NCBI RefSeq assembly: GCF_022512515.1
Contig: NZ_JAKWBK010000001.1
Location: 1,984,001-2,048,000, forward strand
Reading direction: 5' to 3'
DNA: 64,000 nt
From: Paraniabella hibiscisoli
GTDB taxonomy: Bacteria > Bacteroidota > Bacteroidia > Chitinophagales > Chitinophagaceae
Positions 20,940-31,562 of this stretch are shown in pieces. The notes beneath the pieces are model-generated. The model worked only from the letters and a program-made list of their open reading frames with translations. It was not told where the DNA came from and searched no databases. The translations under genes and the position numbers were made by a program. Position 1 is the first letter of the stretch. Every line of letters starts with the position of its first letter.

Positions 20940-21776
20940 ATGAACCGTCGAAAATTTACAAAAATACTGGCCTGCCTGGGTGGTGCCTCGGCATTAACGG
21001 GCTTATATGCCTGGCAGGTAGAGCCCTTTAGATTAGAGTTTGTTAGAAATAAAATGCCGGTACAAAATCTGCCTGCTTCACTGCATGGTAAAATACTCAT
21101 GCAAATAAGCGACATGCATGTGGGTAGGGTAGATAAAGCTTACCTGATTCAATCACTAAAGGAAGCGCAGGCCTATCAGCCGGATATTGTTGTTTACACG
21201 GGGGATTTTATTACCGAAAATGACGGGTTGGAGTTTGATGAATTACAGGATGTGCTCAGTCATAAAGTGAAGGGAAAGCTGGGGACTGTTGGCATCCTGG
21301 GTAATCATGATTACGGCAAAGGCTGGTCGCAGCAAGAAGTGGGTGACAGGGTAACGCGGTTGGCGACAGAAGCAGGCATTACCATTTTAAGAAATAACGC
21401 TGTAACAATAGAAGGATTAAAGATTATCGGGATCGATGATTTGTGGGGCACCAATTACCAGCCTGAGATTGCTATGGCACATTACATTCCTGGTGCTGCA
21501 ACTGTTGTGCTTAGTCATAATCCTGATACCTGTGATGAAGACATTTGGAACAATTACAAGGGATGGATATTGTCAGGACATACACATGGCGGGCAGGTAA
21601 AACCTCCGTTTTTAAAAGCGCCCATTGTTCCTGTAAATAATAAAAAATATACGGCGGGAGAGATTCAACTTGAAGATGGCAGAACCTTGTATATTAACCG
21701 AGCATTAGGGTATAAATGGCAGGTACGATTTAATGTACGACCCGAAATAACCATTTTTGAGCTAGAACCCAGTTAA
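20940..21776 (+). CDS. Metallophosphoesterase, membrane-associated (YkuE/YaeI-like)
   Basis: 278 residues. Begins MNRRKFTKILACLGGASAL, a Tat-like or anchor segment. Calcineurin-like motifs are complete: SDMH (Asp58, His60), GDF (Asp89), GNHD (Asn122, His123), LSHNPD and SGHTHGGQ. This arrangement is that of the YkuE/YaeI/LpxG-like group that hydrolyses phosphate esters, possibly lipid-linked, at the outer side of the membrane. It starts 14 bp after the flippase stop, so it is probably co-transcribed with it. Confidence 0.88.
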   Translation: MNRRKFTKILACLGGASALTGLYAWQVEPFRLEFVRNKMPVQNLPASLHGKILMQISDMHVGRVDKAYLIQSLKEAQAYQPDIVVYTGDFITENDGLEFDELQDVLSHKVKGKLGTVGILGNHDYGKGWSQQEVGDRVTRLATEAGITILRNNAVTIEGLKIIGIDDLWGTNYQPEIAMAHYIPGAATVVLSHNPDTCDEDIWNNYKGWILSGHTHGGQVKPPFLKAPIVPVNNKKYTAGEIQLEDGRTLYINRALGYKWQVRFNVRPEITIFELEPS

Positions 21777-21780
21777 AACT

Positions 21781-22437
21781 CTACCACAATACATTGGAAG
21801 GAGCCAGTTCATAAATAACACCAAAACCAAAGCTATAATATATATTGGGATTATTAATGCCGCTGCCGGTACGACCATCCAGGTTTTTAGAGAATAACCT
21901 CGCATTACCCTCGGCCAATAATTTTACACGACTACTTACCTTGTATTTCACACCGCCGCCAACAGGCATTACAAATCCTATTTTATCACTGCTCTCTTTG
22001 GTAGCCATGGTAGAGGAGTAATTAAACAAAGTGTAAGCCCCGACACCCAGGTTAACAAAAGGCGTTACCTTATGACTTTGCAAATCAATAAAATCGTACT
22101 CTCCTTTAACCGTAAGTTCAGCCATTTCTGTTTGAAACTGACCATTAGGCTTATAAGCCTGTGATGCTACATTGGAATTATCAGCTCTCATACGGCCGCC
22201 AAACGCCTCAGCACGTAAAAATAGTTTATCCCAAACTTTATGTCGGTATACAATTGATGTATATAGTGATGTGTGACTGGCAAAAGATGCATCAACTGCA
22301 AAGCGGCCTGAATAACCAAGAGCTCCGAAATTAACACCGATACTATTCTTTTGTGGGCTAAATTTCTGCGAAAAAGCGCTTAAAGAGCTGACAATTATTG
22401 CTGAAACTATTACGATTTTTTTTAGAGAGATGGTCAT
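21781..22437 (-). CDS. Outer membrane beta-barrel protein downstream of gldN
   Basis: The likely start is ATG 22437 (MTISLKKIVIVSAIIVSSLS). A signal peptide ends at AFSQ and the mature part has alternating strands (SLYTSIVYRHKVWDKLFLRAEAFGG, VTPFVNLGVGAYTLFNY, VMPVGGGVKYKVSSRVKLLAEGNARLF) typical of an OMP_b-brl fold. It begins 27 bp after the gldN stop on the same strand, so it may be the last gene of the T9SS operon. It does not clearly resemble PorT or PorP/SprF, so I leave it unnamed. Confidence 0.72.
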   Translation of the reverse strand: MTISLKKIVIVSAIIVSSLSAFSQKFSPQKNSIGVNFGALGYSGRFAVDASFASHTSLYTSIVYRHKVWDKLFLRAEAFGGRMRADNSNVASQAYKPNGQFQTEMAELTVKGEYDFIDLQSHKVTPFVNLGVGAYTLFNYSSTMATKESSDKIGFVMPVGGGVKYKVSSRVKLLAEGNARLFSKNLDGRTGSGINNPNIYYSFGFGVIYELAPSNVLW

Positions 22438-22464
22438 AAGGAACGAGATTAGGGTCACACAATC

Positions 22465-23507
22465 TTACTTAGCCCAATTTTTTGAGCTTAAGTTATTAAG
22501 TTGTTTCTGGATGATTTCTGCCTGGTCTGCTTTTAAAGGAGTATTGCTAAACCCATTCTCAGCATCCAGCGACGATTTCTGGATAGTGCTTTCAAAAAGC
22601 CTGTTTTCAAAAACTTCTTCCCAGGTTACGTAACCTGATATGTTAAGTGGATTAGTAATATTATTACGTACCAAGGCTTTACGCAGGTCAGGGTAATAAA
22701 CCCAAAAAACGGCATGTTCGCTGTTTTCCATCGTATAACCGTCAGAACTTGTGTAGCTGGCTAAGGGGGCAATACCCAGAATTCTTACGTAAGTTTTGCC
22801 ATCGGTTTGTTAAATATCCACTCTTCCTTTAAACGGAATTTGTAAATAGAATCAGGAGCGACATCCCTCGCTCTCACCTGGTAGCCAGCTATATTACCTT
22901 CCATATCGTATTTAGCTACGGTGTCCACGCCGCCGCCAAATCCGGCAACAGCTTCGTCAAAGCTAATAGGTGTGGTAAAACGGTCATCTACGTTACTGAA
23001 GGCCTGTACACTATCATCTTTAATAGCACGTAACAGAATATTGATGAGTCGTTTATCATCGTCACCATCAATCGATTTATTGTAAAAGTAGCGCGCGTTT
23101 TTTTGTGTCCTTGCATCTATTGTACGCCAAACCCTTACCCTGTACATGGCATCTGCAGCATATAATTGTGTATAGGCTAATGGAGTAGCAGCGCTATCCG
23201 TATGATCGTCTTCAAGAATATTGTCTTTTCTCATGGATTGCTTAGACGTACCGTATAATCCACCCTCACCCTGATCTTCTACAACTTCAATAGGAAGGTC
23301 CGGAGCCCTGTTGTATTCTCCACTTTCTCCAGACTGAGCAGGAGTAGTTTTGCTTTTAGCGTCTCCTTTTTTGGTATCTGCAGTCTTTGTATTAGTTGTT
23401 TTTGTAGGAGTGGACGGGCTGTTGTCGTAAGCGCTCCTTCGCTGAGCTACCAACGAACTGCTGATCATTAAAAACAATACTATACTACAAGTAATACGAA
23501 ATTTCAT
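22465..23507 (-). CDS. gldN: Type IX secretion/gliding protein GldN, frameshifted
   Basis: Starts MKFRITCSIVLFLMISSSLVAQ, a signal peptide, followed by a long S/T/K-rich linker and the conserved region YRVRVWRTIDARTQKNARYF, AIKDDSVQAFSNVDDRFTTPI and the C-terminal EHAVFWVYYPDLRKALV and VTWEEVFENRLFES. The last part is in a second frame: one G is missing near 22788, where GATGGCAAAACT restored as GGATGGC gives DGKTYVRILGIAP. About 347 residues. GldN/PorN is a periplasmic component of the T9SS ring with GldK. It follows gldM. Confidence 0.9.
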
Positions 23508-23611
23508 TTCTTCAATTTTTATAAGTATTCATGGCTCACAGACGAATATTTTCATATCCCGGTTGCCCAATGTGATAAACTAACCCGCAAACATTAAACC
23601 AAATCGTATAT

Positions 23612-25123
23612 TTAGAAAAGGTTAAATGCTATTGGAGGTAATGTCCTGGTACCGCCAGGGCCGGAAGCTTTTATTTCATCAATGGTAATGGTACTTCCTG
23701 GTCGGGCTCTTTCGATAAGACTACGTGCCGCATTAAAAGAATTGCCTGAAACTGCTTTATGCATAAACTCAGGATAGCCTGCACCCGTAAATGTCATCGT
23801 ATATTCTACCACTGTAAACTTAACTCCTTCAAATACAAAGTTTTCTAATTCAGCTCTAACTCCCGCCTGGGCCTTAAATTCGTTTACGCGCATACGGCCA
23901 CCGCGGCTTGCACCCACCATGGCTGTAGGTGTAGGTACTGATTTTACACGGAAATCGAAGCTTGTAGATTGTTTACCATCATTGATAGTAACTTTTGCAG
24001 TTCCAGGTGTAGTAACCTTAGCAATATATTTACCACCGCTGCCCGAAATAGAGCCCTGGCTGATAGATACACGCAAATTGGCCGCATTGGTTCCACTTCC
24101 GCCACCTACAGAGATGGGGTTGTCCAGTCCTACATATAATACTTTTACTGCGTCTGCGCTTACGGTAAGGCCCGTAGGAGAAGCTACAGTATAGGTAATG
24201 TCTTTTGAAAGAGTTGCCGTTGTTCCATCGGGTTTTACAAAAGAAATATTTACTTTCCTGGTATAAGTACCCGGTCCACCTGCTGTTGTTTTGTATTCTG
24301 CAAGGCCGTTTGCATTCAATGGTACTGCAGCTCCATCGATTGTTACCGTGGGTTTGGCATTTTTACTGAAAGCTCCAACACCTGCGGTAATCGTGAATTC
24401 GCTACCTGGTAAAAGGAACTGCGCATTGGCTGTAGCCAAAGCCTGGAACTCATCATACACCACCTGAACTTCACCGATCTGGTTGTGGCAGTATTCAACT
24501 ACCTGAGCTTCAGCATTTTTGATATCACTTTGGAATTTTGAAAGAACTGTAATCGCAGCAATGGCCGGGGTTCTTCTAAAATAAGCATCTTCCCAGTTTT
24601 TGTTGCTTTTGTTTTGCACGTCAGGCATGGTTAAATCAAGCGGTAAACTGTTTTGAAACTGTGCATTGATTTTAGCATCAATTCCAAGCAAGCTCTTTTT
24701 ATAATCGTTCAATTTGTTAAACAGTTGCTGACCACCATCTCCGTCTACCAATATTTTAGTAGCAGCATTGGTATTTTTGGCGTTAAAATGCCCTCCATTT
24801 GCTCCACCTGCTTCGTTTGTTATCTGGCTCTTTACATTATCTATATAAGCCACCATTTCGTCTGATAGTTGTTTGGCACGCTCTGCCTTAGGCTTCCATA
24901 CTGCGGCCAGATCTCTTGTCTTGGGATCATTTAGCTTGCCTTCAAGTGATGCAAATATGGTTGCTGTTTTTTTGTCGATTGTAGCGTTGGCATTGGAAAA
25001 GCTTTTATCCATTGTTTTAAAAGCATTTAATACCTCGCTCGATATATTTAGTGCCAGCAATGCTGTGAGCACCAAATACATCACGTTAATCATTTTTTGC
25101 CGGGGCTCTTTAGGTAAAGCCAT
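23612..25123 (-). CDS. gldM: Type IX secretion/gliding motor protein GldM
   Basis: An intact 503-residue protein. The start MALPKEPRQKMINVMYLVLTALLALNISSEVLNAFKTMD is the canonical GldM N-terminus with a single membrane helix. The rest is a long periplasmic part with repeated beta domains (D2-D4) ending in GAGYPEFMHKAVSGNSF and RTLPPIAFNLF. GldM with GldL forms the proton-driven inner-membrane motor; its periplasmic arm contacts the GldK/GldN ring. Confidence 0.96.
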   Translation of the reverse strand: MALPKEPRQKMINVMYLVLTALLALNISSEVLNAFKTMDKSFSNANATIDKKTATIFASLEGKLNDPKTRDLAAVWKPKAERAKQLSDEMVAYIDNVKSQITNEAGGANGGHFNAKNTNAATKILVDGDGGQQLFNKLNDYKKSLLGIDAKINAQFQNSLPLDLTMPDVQNKSNKNWEDAYFRRTPAIAAITVLSKFQSDIKNAEAQVVEYCHNQIGEVQVVYDEFQALATANAQFLLPGSEFTITAGVGAFSKNAKPTVTIDGAAVPLNANGLAEYKTTAGGPGTYTRKVNISFVKPDGTTATLSKDITYTVASPTGLTVSADAVKVLYVGLDNPISVGGGSGTNAANLRVSISQGSISGSGGKYIAKVTTPGTAKVTINDGKQSTSFDFRVKSVPTPTAMVGASRGGRMRVNEFKAQAGVRAELENFVFEGVKFTVVEYTMTFTGAGYPEFMHKAVSGNSFNAARSLIERARPGSTITIDEIKASGPGGTRTLPPIAFNLF

Positions 25124-25286
25124 AAATTATTCCTGATTTATGAGTTTTGATTTGAGACACAGAGTGCTCCTATTCAATTTTATATTTTGAAAACCTTATG
25201 CGCCAACGCTATCGTTTTAATGCAATAAAGCTCTTAAGAAAAATACCGATATACTGTTACGTTACAATAATCGGTAGCATCATTAT

Positions 25287-25913
25287 CTATGCGCCTTTCA
25301 TTTGCATAGCAGAGATCATGCTGCTGTACACCTGGTTTAGTTTGGCAAGATTTTTTGCCAGTTCCGCCATCTCTTTTTGAGTTGCTTTTGCATCTTCAGC
25401 ACTGTTAATCAATGCATGAGAAGTTTCTGCCAGCTTATTATAATAAGTATTCACCCTGTGTATTGACAGCGTAGCTTCTTTTACCTGCTTGGCGTATTCT
25501 TCAGTTTCTACCACGCTGTTCGAAGCGCTGCTTATCTTATTGATATTAGATTCAAGCGATCTAAAGCCCTCGCTTAAGCGGTTTAAAGAGTCAGGAGTAA
25601 TATCTGCGGCTTGCAACATTTCGTCCATAGAGGCTAATGCACTGCCGGTACGCGATGTTTTGGCAGGACCAGCTTCAACTACTGCAACTGTAGGGTTGTC
25701 GTCCAATACCTCAGGCTTAAAGGCATACACTAATGCATATATTAAAAATACCAATGCCTCTGTGTACATACCAAACTTCAACCAGGTGTCAGGATCTCCG
25801 ATAGAGTGTGTATTAGTTAATTTGAACAGCGCTCCTAATAACACGGGCACAGCGCCTAAGGAGAAGAAAATATTCAAATAACGCTGAATGTTGGAGTTTT
25901 TTTCTGCCGGCAT
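25287..25913 (-). CDS. gldL: Type IX secretion/gliding motor protein GldL
   Basis: Intact, 208 residues. Two N-terminal membrane helices (YLNIFFSLGAVPVLLGALF and WLKFGMYTEALVFLIYALV) include the acidic residue in TEALVF proposed in this family to carry protons. A cytoplasmic coiled-coil tail of about 130 residues follows. Located between gldK and gldM in the conserved order. Confidence 0.95.
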   Translation of the reverse strand: MPAEKNSNIQRYLNIFFSLGAVPVLLGALFKLTNTHSIGDPDTWLKFGMYTEALVFLIYALVYAFKPEVLDDNPTVAVVEAGPAKTSRTGSALASMDEMLQAADITPDSLNRLSEGFRSLESNINKISSASNSVVETEEYAKQVKEATLSIHRVNTYYNKLAETSHALINSAEDAKATQKEMAELAKNLAKLNQVYSSMISAMQMKGA

Positions 25914-25959
25914 ATACTTTATTTTTATTATGTTTTTTTGATTTTATTGATATTGTAAT

Positions 25960-27181
25960 TTATTCGGGAAGGTTAATTACTACGCGGAAGCCGATATAAG
26001 AGTGCGTAGCATCCATATCCTCGTAAGAACGGTTGCCGGTGGTTACCATGGAGGGAGAATCTTTCCAGCTGCCACCTCTTAAAACCTTTCTTCTTTCGAA
26101 CTTTGATTGAGATTGCGGTGTACCAAATTGTATATCCGGGTTGAACCGGTTCTGGAAGTTTTCACCGCCTTCATAATAAGAGGTAATCATCCATTCTGAT
26201 ACGTTATCGGCCATATTATATAAACCGGCCTGCCCTTTTTTACTGTCATTCACAAATACAGGGAAGATTTTACCCTGGGCTTCAACATTGCCATTTTCAT
26301 CATCCGAAGATTTTGAATTTTTAGATGATTTCTTTTTCTCGTTACCCGCAATATCCAGGCTGGCTGCGTAGGACCACTCGGCTTCTGTTGGGAGACGACA
26401 TTTACCACCTTCAGCCATTTTGTTTTTAGCCTGGTAAGAATTAATTTTTTGCTTGGTCATCCAATCACAAAAGGCATTTGCCTGGTTCCAGCTTACGCCT
26501 ACAACCGGGTAATTCTGGAATTTCGGGCTGCTGAAATAGCCTACGGCCATCTGCTCGTTGTTGGAGTAACCAAAATCCCTCATCCACGACAATGTGTCCG
26601 GGTAAACAGGAACGGAGTATTTGTAAATAAATTCACTGGGTGCTTTGTCTTTATTCTCTTTTTTGCAGCTTCCTGGTAGTTAAATCCTTGTAACAGGTAC
26701 ACCAATTTAAGAGGATCAATAGCTCTTTTGTTATTGATGGTTTTAGACGGGTCCATTAACAAATCGCCCAGCTGACTCATGATCTGCGGATCCGAATAGT
26801 TGATTTTTGACGCTAATTTCCAGTTTACCGCAGTATCGCCGGCAACAATAGTAACATATTCGCCGCCCAGAGTACGCGCCGCGATAGAATCTCTTACCCA
26901 GTAAACAAATTCTTTGTATTGCGCATTCGTGATCTCAGTCTGAGAAAGATAAAAACCACTGATAAGTGCCGGTTTAGATAGTTCTTTTTCAAAACGGACG
27001 AGGTGTCAGATTGGTCCCCCATTATAAAAGTGCCGGTAGGGATTTCAACAACTGATAGCGGCAGGGTTGCAGAGATATCAGATTTTTTACTAACTAGTTT
27101 TTTTAATCGCTGTCCTTTTTGTGCGTAGGAAAAGTTTGTCGCCAGAAAAAGAACAAATACTACAGCCAGAAGTCTCTTCAT
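25960..27181 (-). CDS. gldK: Type IX secretion/gliding protein GldK (FGE-sulfatase domain), frameshifted
   Basis: Start MKRLLAVVFVLFLATNFSYA is a signal peptide. The mature part begins with the FGE-like start VEIPTGTFIMGDQSD and ends with the SUMF1/FGE core: VGVSWNQANAFCDWMTKQ, CRLPTEAEWSYAAS, MADNVSEWMITSYYEGG, RRKVLRGGSWKDSPSM and YIGFRVVINLPE. Frame breaks are near 26990 and 26660. In contrast to the lipoprotein GldK of Flavobacterium, I see no lipobox cysteine. GldK builds the periplasmic ring with GldN. First gene of the gldKLMN operon. Confidence 0.92.
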
Positions 27182-27259
27182 GTTATATCAGATAAGGTTT
27201 AAAACTTAACAAAACTCCTTTTTTGAGCAAAACATATACCAAAAAACAGTTTTGTTTCG

Positions 27260-27267
27260 CAAATATA
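27260..27267 (-). promoter_or_regulatory. Candidate -7 box of the gldK operon
   Basis: On the minus strand TATATTTG matches the TAnnTTTG consensus, 79 bp before the gldK ATG. No clear TTG -33 box is at the ideal spacing, so confidence is moderate. Confidence 0.4.
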
Positions 27268-27394
27268 AGCGTTGAGCAACATTTTAAATCCTGCGATTGG
27301 TTGGAGGCGGCTTTAAATTGGATAAAACCCTCGTTTTAACAGACCAAAGCTGTTTTAGGTAACGATTTTTAATAATTAATTTATAAAGAAATTT

Positions 27395-28563
27395 TTATAT
27401 CCGGGCAGACTGAAGCAAAGCCTGTTGAAGGTCTTTTATTAAATAATCTGCATCTTCCAGCCCGAAATAAAGTCGTACGTGGCGATGACTTTCATTATCC
27501 TCCTGGTAAACGTCTTCTTTTACAAAGGCACAGCGGGGAATTACCAGGCTTTCATGCCCTCCCCAGCTTACGGCCATTAAAAAATGCCGGAGGCTTTCAC
27601 AAAATTTGACAATAGCCGCCCGTTTCCTGTTTTTAATTACAATGGTTACCAATCCCAAAGCTGCTTTCATTTGTTTTTTGGCGAGCTCGTACTGGTCAAA
27701 GGATGGATGAAAGGGGAAAATAATTCGTTCAATTTCCTCATGCGATTCTAAAAACGGATAATTTGAGCAGTTGTCTGGTTGATGCGTTCCAGCCGCATGG
27801 GGAGCGTTCGCAGGCCCCGCAACAACAGCCAGCCATTAAATGGTTGCAATCCGCTGCCAATGGTCATGAATTCCGTATCAAAAATTTTCTTCATCATGGC
27901 GTTCGTGCCACAAAGAACACCACCCAGGGTGTCGCTGTGACCACCAATGTATTTGGTCGCTGTTTGCATGGCAATATCAATACCTAGTTCCATTACATTC
28001 TGATAAATAGGTGTGCAATACGTATTGTCAATAAACGTAATGATATTGCTGTGTCGGGCAAATTGGGCAATCTCCTGCAGGGGCTGTAGCTCGTAGGTCC
28101 AGCTATTGGGCGATTCAAGATAAAACAAAACAGTATGCTCCCGGGTAGCCTCTTTCCAATTATCCAGCAGTTTACCATCAATATAAGTTACCGTTACATT
28201 AAAGCGTGGTAAAATGGAATCAAACATTTTTTTAGCTGAGCTGTAGGGGTTTCTAACCGATACAATATGATCTCCGGCTTTTACGTTGGCCAAAACTCCC
28301 GCGAAAATAGCTGCTGCGCCACTGCTAAAAAGTAAACAATCTTCGGACCCTTCCAAAGCTGCCAGCTTTTTACGTAATATATCGGTGGTGGGGTTAATGC
28401 CACGGCTGTAGATATAGTCATTCCTTTCGTCTTCGAAGGCATTGCTAAAGCTATCCACATCCTTAAAAGAAAAATTGCTTGCCTGCCAAATAGGAGGTGC
28501 TACGGCATTAAAGTATTGATCCCTGTTTTCTCCTAATTCGGTTATTATATGTGAGAGGTCCAT
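27395..28563 (-). CDS. Cys/Met metabolism PLP-dependent transsulfuration enzyme, frameshifted
   Basis: The N-terminal part (28563-27748) has PPIWQASNFSFKD, YSRGINPTTDILRKKLAALEG, the stacking/cofactor Asp179 in FIDNTYCTP and the PLP lysine Lys204 in TATKYIGGHSD. The C-terminal part is in the next frame and ends SWGGHESLVIPRCAF and HVRLYFGLEDADYLIKDLQQAL. One T is missing near 27758 (CGTTTTTAG for CGTTTTTTAG). About 389 residues, as in cystathionine gamma-synthase/beta-lyase. Which of those reactions it catalyses cannot be told from the sequence. Confidence 0.85.
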
Positions 28564-28641
28564 TTTACGACAACGTTTTTTTATTTTTTCTATAGAAAAG
28601 AAAATAGATGGCTATAAAAAATGCCAATACAATCAAGCCCG

Positions 28642-29898
28642 TTAAGGCTGCATGGTCATTTTTTGGTAATCTACCGCGATACTGATGGCCAGAAAAGCGT
28701 AAGCCGCGATAAAGATAACCGGCAAAAGCGGATAAAGCTTCATGCTATAGATCCCTGTACCGTCCAGATGCCGGGTTTTTCGCCTGAAATAAAAAATGCT
28801 TCCGGCTGAGAGTGCCATTCCAAAGCAGTCGAGAAAAATTGAAAAACTCAGGATACGGTCAAATTCTTCCGCCCAGAAAACGACCAGTACTGCGATCATG
28901 GAAAAAACGGTAAGTGATGAAGTGAGCACTCCGTTTTTATTGGTTTTAGAAAATAAAGCGGGTAGTACTTTGTCATTGCTCATGGCATACATTACCCGGG
29001 GGTTGCTTAACAGAGAGCCGTTGATATAGCCTAAGACACCCAGGAACAATAATACCGACAGGATATTTTCTGCTTTTGTTCCCAATACCTTTGAGGCCAT
29101 AATGGCTGCAATGTTTTTACTGTCTTTCAACTGCTCAAAACCAATTACCCGTACATAAGCATAATTTACCAGCAGGTACAAGGACACGATAATAAAAATT
29201 CCCCAGAAGATGCTACGCGGCACGGTGCGCGAAGGGTCCCTGACTTCTTCTCCAAAATTGATCGTTTGCTGGTAACCGCCATAGGTAAAGCTCACTGCTA
29301 CCAGGCCGATGCCAAATGCTTTAATATAATCACTGAAAGAACCGGAAGCAGCACTATCTGCCTGTATAACGGGAGCGGCAGGCGCAAATACAACCGAAAC
29401 GATCAGCAATAAAACCATTCCGATTTTGATTACCATTAAAATGTTCTGGGCTCGTGAGCTTAATTTAAGTCCCAGCATATTCACCCCATAGAAAATAACA
29501 ATGGCCACGATAGCGAATAACAGCTCTATTGTTTTGATATCTTTTGAGGCAGGAAATAGCACGCCCGAGAGATATTCGCTGCCCACTAAAGCTACCATAG
29601 CCAGGGATGCCGCATTGCTTACCAGAATAATACAATTTATGGCAAAAGCAATGGAAGGGTGGTAGGCATAAGAGAAAACTTTATAGTATCCGCCTGTGGC
29701 AGGCGTTCGGGACCCTATTTCTGCATAGGTAAGTGCTCCGCAAAAGGCAACAATACCTCCAGCCAGCCAGCATAGAAAATAAGTAAGAACATCAGGAGTT
29801 GCTTTTGCTACATTTACAGGCGCCCTAAAGATACCCATACCGATTACAAAGGACACACAGATCATGGTGAGGTCGAAAAGACCAAGCTGTTTTTTCAT
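28642..29898 (-). CDS. APC family amino acid permease
   Basis: Intact, 418 residues and about 12 hydrophobic helices. Helix 1 has VIGMGIFRAPVNVA, the substrate-binding G-S/M-G motif of the APC superfamily, and helix 6 has SFTYGGYQQTINFGEEVRDPSR, typical of the LAT-like branch. Lies next to the transsulfuration enzyme gene on the same strand with a 78-bp gap. Substrate unknown. Confidence 0.9.
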   Translation of the reverse strand: MKKQLGLFDLTMICVSFVIGMGIFRAPVNVAKATPDVLTYFLCWLAGGIVAFCGALTYAEIGSRTPATGGYYKVFSYAYHPSIAFAINCIILVSNAASLAMVALVGSEYLSGVLFPASKDIKTIELLFAIVAIVIFYGVNMLGLKLSSRAQNILMVIKIGMVLLLIVSVVFAPAAPVIQADSAASGSFSDYIKAFGIGLVAVSFTYGGYQQTINFGEEVRDPSRTVPRSIFWGIFIIVSLYLLVNYAYVRVIGFEQLKDSKNIAAIMASKVLGTKAENILSVLLFLGVLGYINGSLLSNPRVMYAMSNDKVLPALFSKTNKNGVLTSSLTVFSMIAVLVVFWAEEFDRILSFSIFLDCFGMALSAGSIFYFRRKTRHLDGTGIYSMKLYPLLPVIFIAAYAFLAISIAVDYQKMTMQP

Positions 29899-30159
29899 TC
29901 GTGAATTTTTGTGGGCAGCAAAGCTGCAATGGTGGTGATACGCTGTTTTCTCAAGAATTGTTTTTAAAAACGAATGATTGCCGCCAGCAGTTGAGGTTTC
30001 TAAAGGCGTTTTGTTAGCATTGAAGATAAAGAATTATTTGAAAGCAATATCATTCTTTGGTTCCCCGAAATAAGGAGGAAATGATAGGTGTAAATCATAG
30101 GGAATTATAGTCCCCTCAATTGTATTCCTGATTAAATACGCATATTTGTATATTGATAT

Positions 30160-30957
30160 ATGGAGATTGCCGGCTACATCACTGCATTATTAATTGGTTT
30201 AACGCTAGGCCTTATTGGCGGCGGCGGCTCTATATTAACGGTACCTATACTGGTATATCTTTTCCAGGTATCGCCGGTACTGGCTACCTCCTATTCATTG
30301 TTTATTGTAGGCGTAACCAGCCTGGTGGGTTCTGTAAGCAGCTTTGCCAATAAAAAGGTAGATATTAAAACGGTAGTTGTATTTGGAACCTTATCAATAA
30401 TTACGGTTTTCTGTATCCGTCATTACCTGATACCGCATTTGCCTGTTTTCATAATGATTAATGATCAGGAGGTGCCGGTCTCGCTTGTTACCATGTTGCT
30501 ATTTGCCATCTTAATGATCGCTTCTTCTTTTTCAATGATAAGAGGAGAGCCTGATAAAAACAAGACTGTGGTGCATAAGGCCGGGATTGCCAAGATAGCT
30601 TTATATGGTATAGCTGTTGGACTAGTAACGGGTTTGTTGGGCGCCGGCGGTGGTTTTCTGCTCATACCTGCTTTAACGGTGTTGCTCCGGCTTTCTATAA
30701 GGAAAGCCATTGGCACTTCGCTGGTGATTATCACACTCAATAGCCTGATAGGTTTTGCCGATGATGTAACCCATCATGAAATGGATTGGCCATTACTACT
30801 AAAGATAACAGGGATATCTGTTTTGGGAATCCTGCTCGGTTCTATGCTGGGGCAAAAACTGGATGGGGGCTTTTTAAAAAAGGGTTTCGGATGGTTTGTG
30901 TTATTAATGGGCATTTATATTCTCGTTCATGAGCTGACAGGTATTGCAGGGTTATAG
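30160..30957 (+). CDS. TauE/SafE family sulfite/anion exporter
   Basis: 265 residues, about eight hydrophobic helices in two repeats, each starting with a Gly-rich motif: [22 protein letters not shown] and [22 protein letters not shown]. This is the TauE (DUF81) signature. Located 31 bp before a YeeE-like gene; the three-gene set suggests transport of sulfur oxyanions or thiosulfate, which is inference from the families. Confidence 0.9.
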   Translation: MEIAGYITALLIGLTLGLIGGGGSILTVPILVYLFQVSPVLATSYSLFIVGVTSLVGSVSSFANKKVDIKTVVVFGTLSIITVFCIRHYLIPHLPVFIMINDQEVPVSLVTMLLFAILMIASSFSMIRGEPDKNKTVVHKAGIAKIALYGIAVGLVTGLLGAGGGFLLIPALTVLLRLSIRKAIGTSLVIITLNSLIGFADDVTHHEMDWPLLLKITGISVLGILLGSMLGQKLDGGFLKKGFGWFVLLMGIYILVHELTGIAGL

Positions 30958-30988
30958 CCGAACAGTTAATTGAATTATCTTTATAGAC

Positions 30989-31552
30989 ATGATAGAACTG
31001 ATCAAAAAGCCCTGGCCCTGGTATGTGGCCGGCCCTTTAATAGGACTTATCGTACCTGCCTTGCTGTTGTTAGGTAATAAGCATTTTGGAATATCTGCCA
31101 ACCTGAGGCATATATGTGCAGCCTGTTTCCCGGCTAATATCCCGTTCTTTCAATACAATTGGAAAAAAGAAATCTGGAACCTGTTCTTCGTAGGTGGTAT
31201 TCTCACAGGTGGGTATATAGCCGCGCAATGGCTCTCTGATGGCAATGCGGTTTCCATTGCACCTGCGCTGGCTTCAGAACTTCGTTCATATAATATTACC
31301 GATACCCAACACTTGTTGCCTCAGGAGATTTTTAGCTGGGAGCATTTATTGACCCTGAGAAGCTTTATACTGCTGGTTGTGGGAGGTTTTTTGGTAGGAT
31401 TTGGTACCCGTTATGCGGGTGGCTGCACCAGTGGTCACGCTATCATGGGACTGAGCAACCTGCAATGGCCCTCCCTGGTAGCTACTATTTGTTTTATGGC
31501 AGGTGGCTTTGTAATGGCTAATGTTTTACTGCCTTTTATTCTGAATTTATAA
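30989..31552 (+). CDS. YeeE/YedE family membrane protein, first half
   Basis: 187 residues. The last part has the conserved [21 protein letters not shown] with the family cysteine that in YeeE of other bacteria interacts with thiosulfate. Only half of the usual YeeE helices are here; the next gene, 10 bp downstream, carries the second half, so the pair replaces a single fused transporter. An N-terminal helix precedes a region with two cysteines in [13 protein letters not shown]. Confidence 0.85.
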   Translation: MIELIKKPWPWYVAGPLIGLIVPALLLLGNKHFGISANLRHICAACFPANIPFFQYNWKKEIWNLFFVGGILTGGYIAAQWLSDGNAVSIAPALASELRSYNITDTQHLLPQEIFSWEHLLTLRSFILLVVGGFLVGFGTRYAGGCTSGHAIMGLSNLQWPSLVATICFMAGGFVMANVLLPFILNL

Positions 31553-31562
31553 AAATAACCCG

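Noticed and set aside
29641..29720. Palindrome CGCCTGTGGCAGGCG in the permease gene as another mobile repeat
   Set aside because: It encodes the conserved RTPATGGYY motif, so normal codon use explains it.
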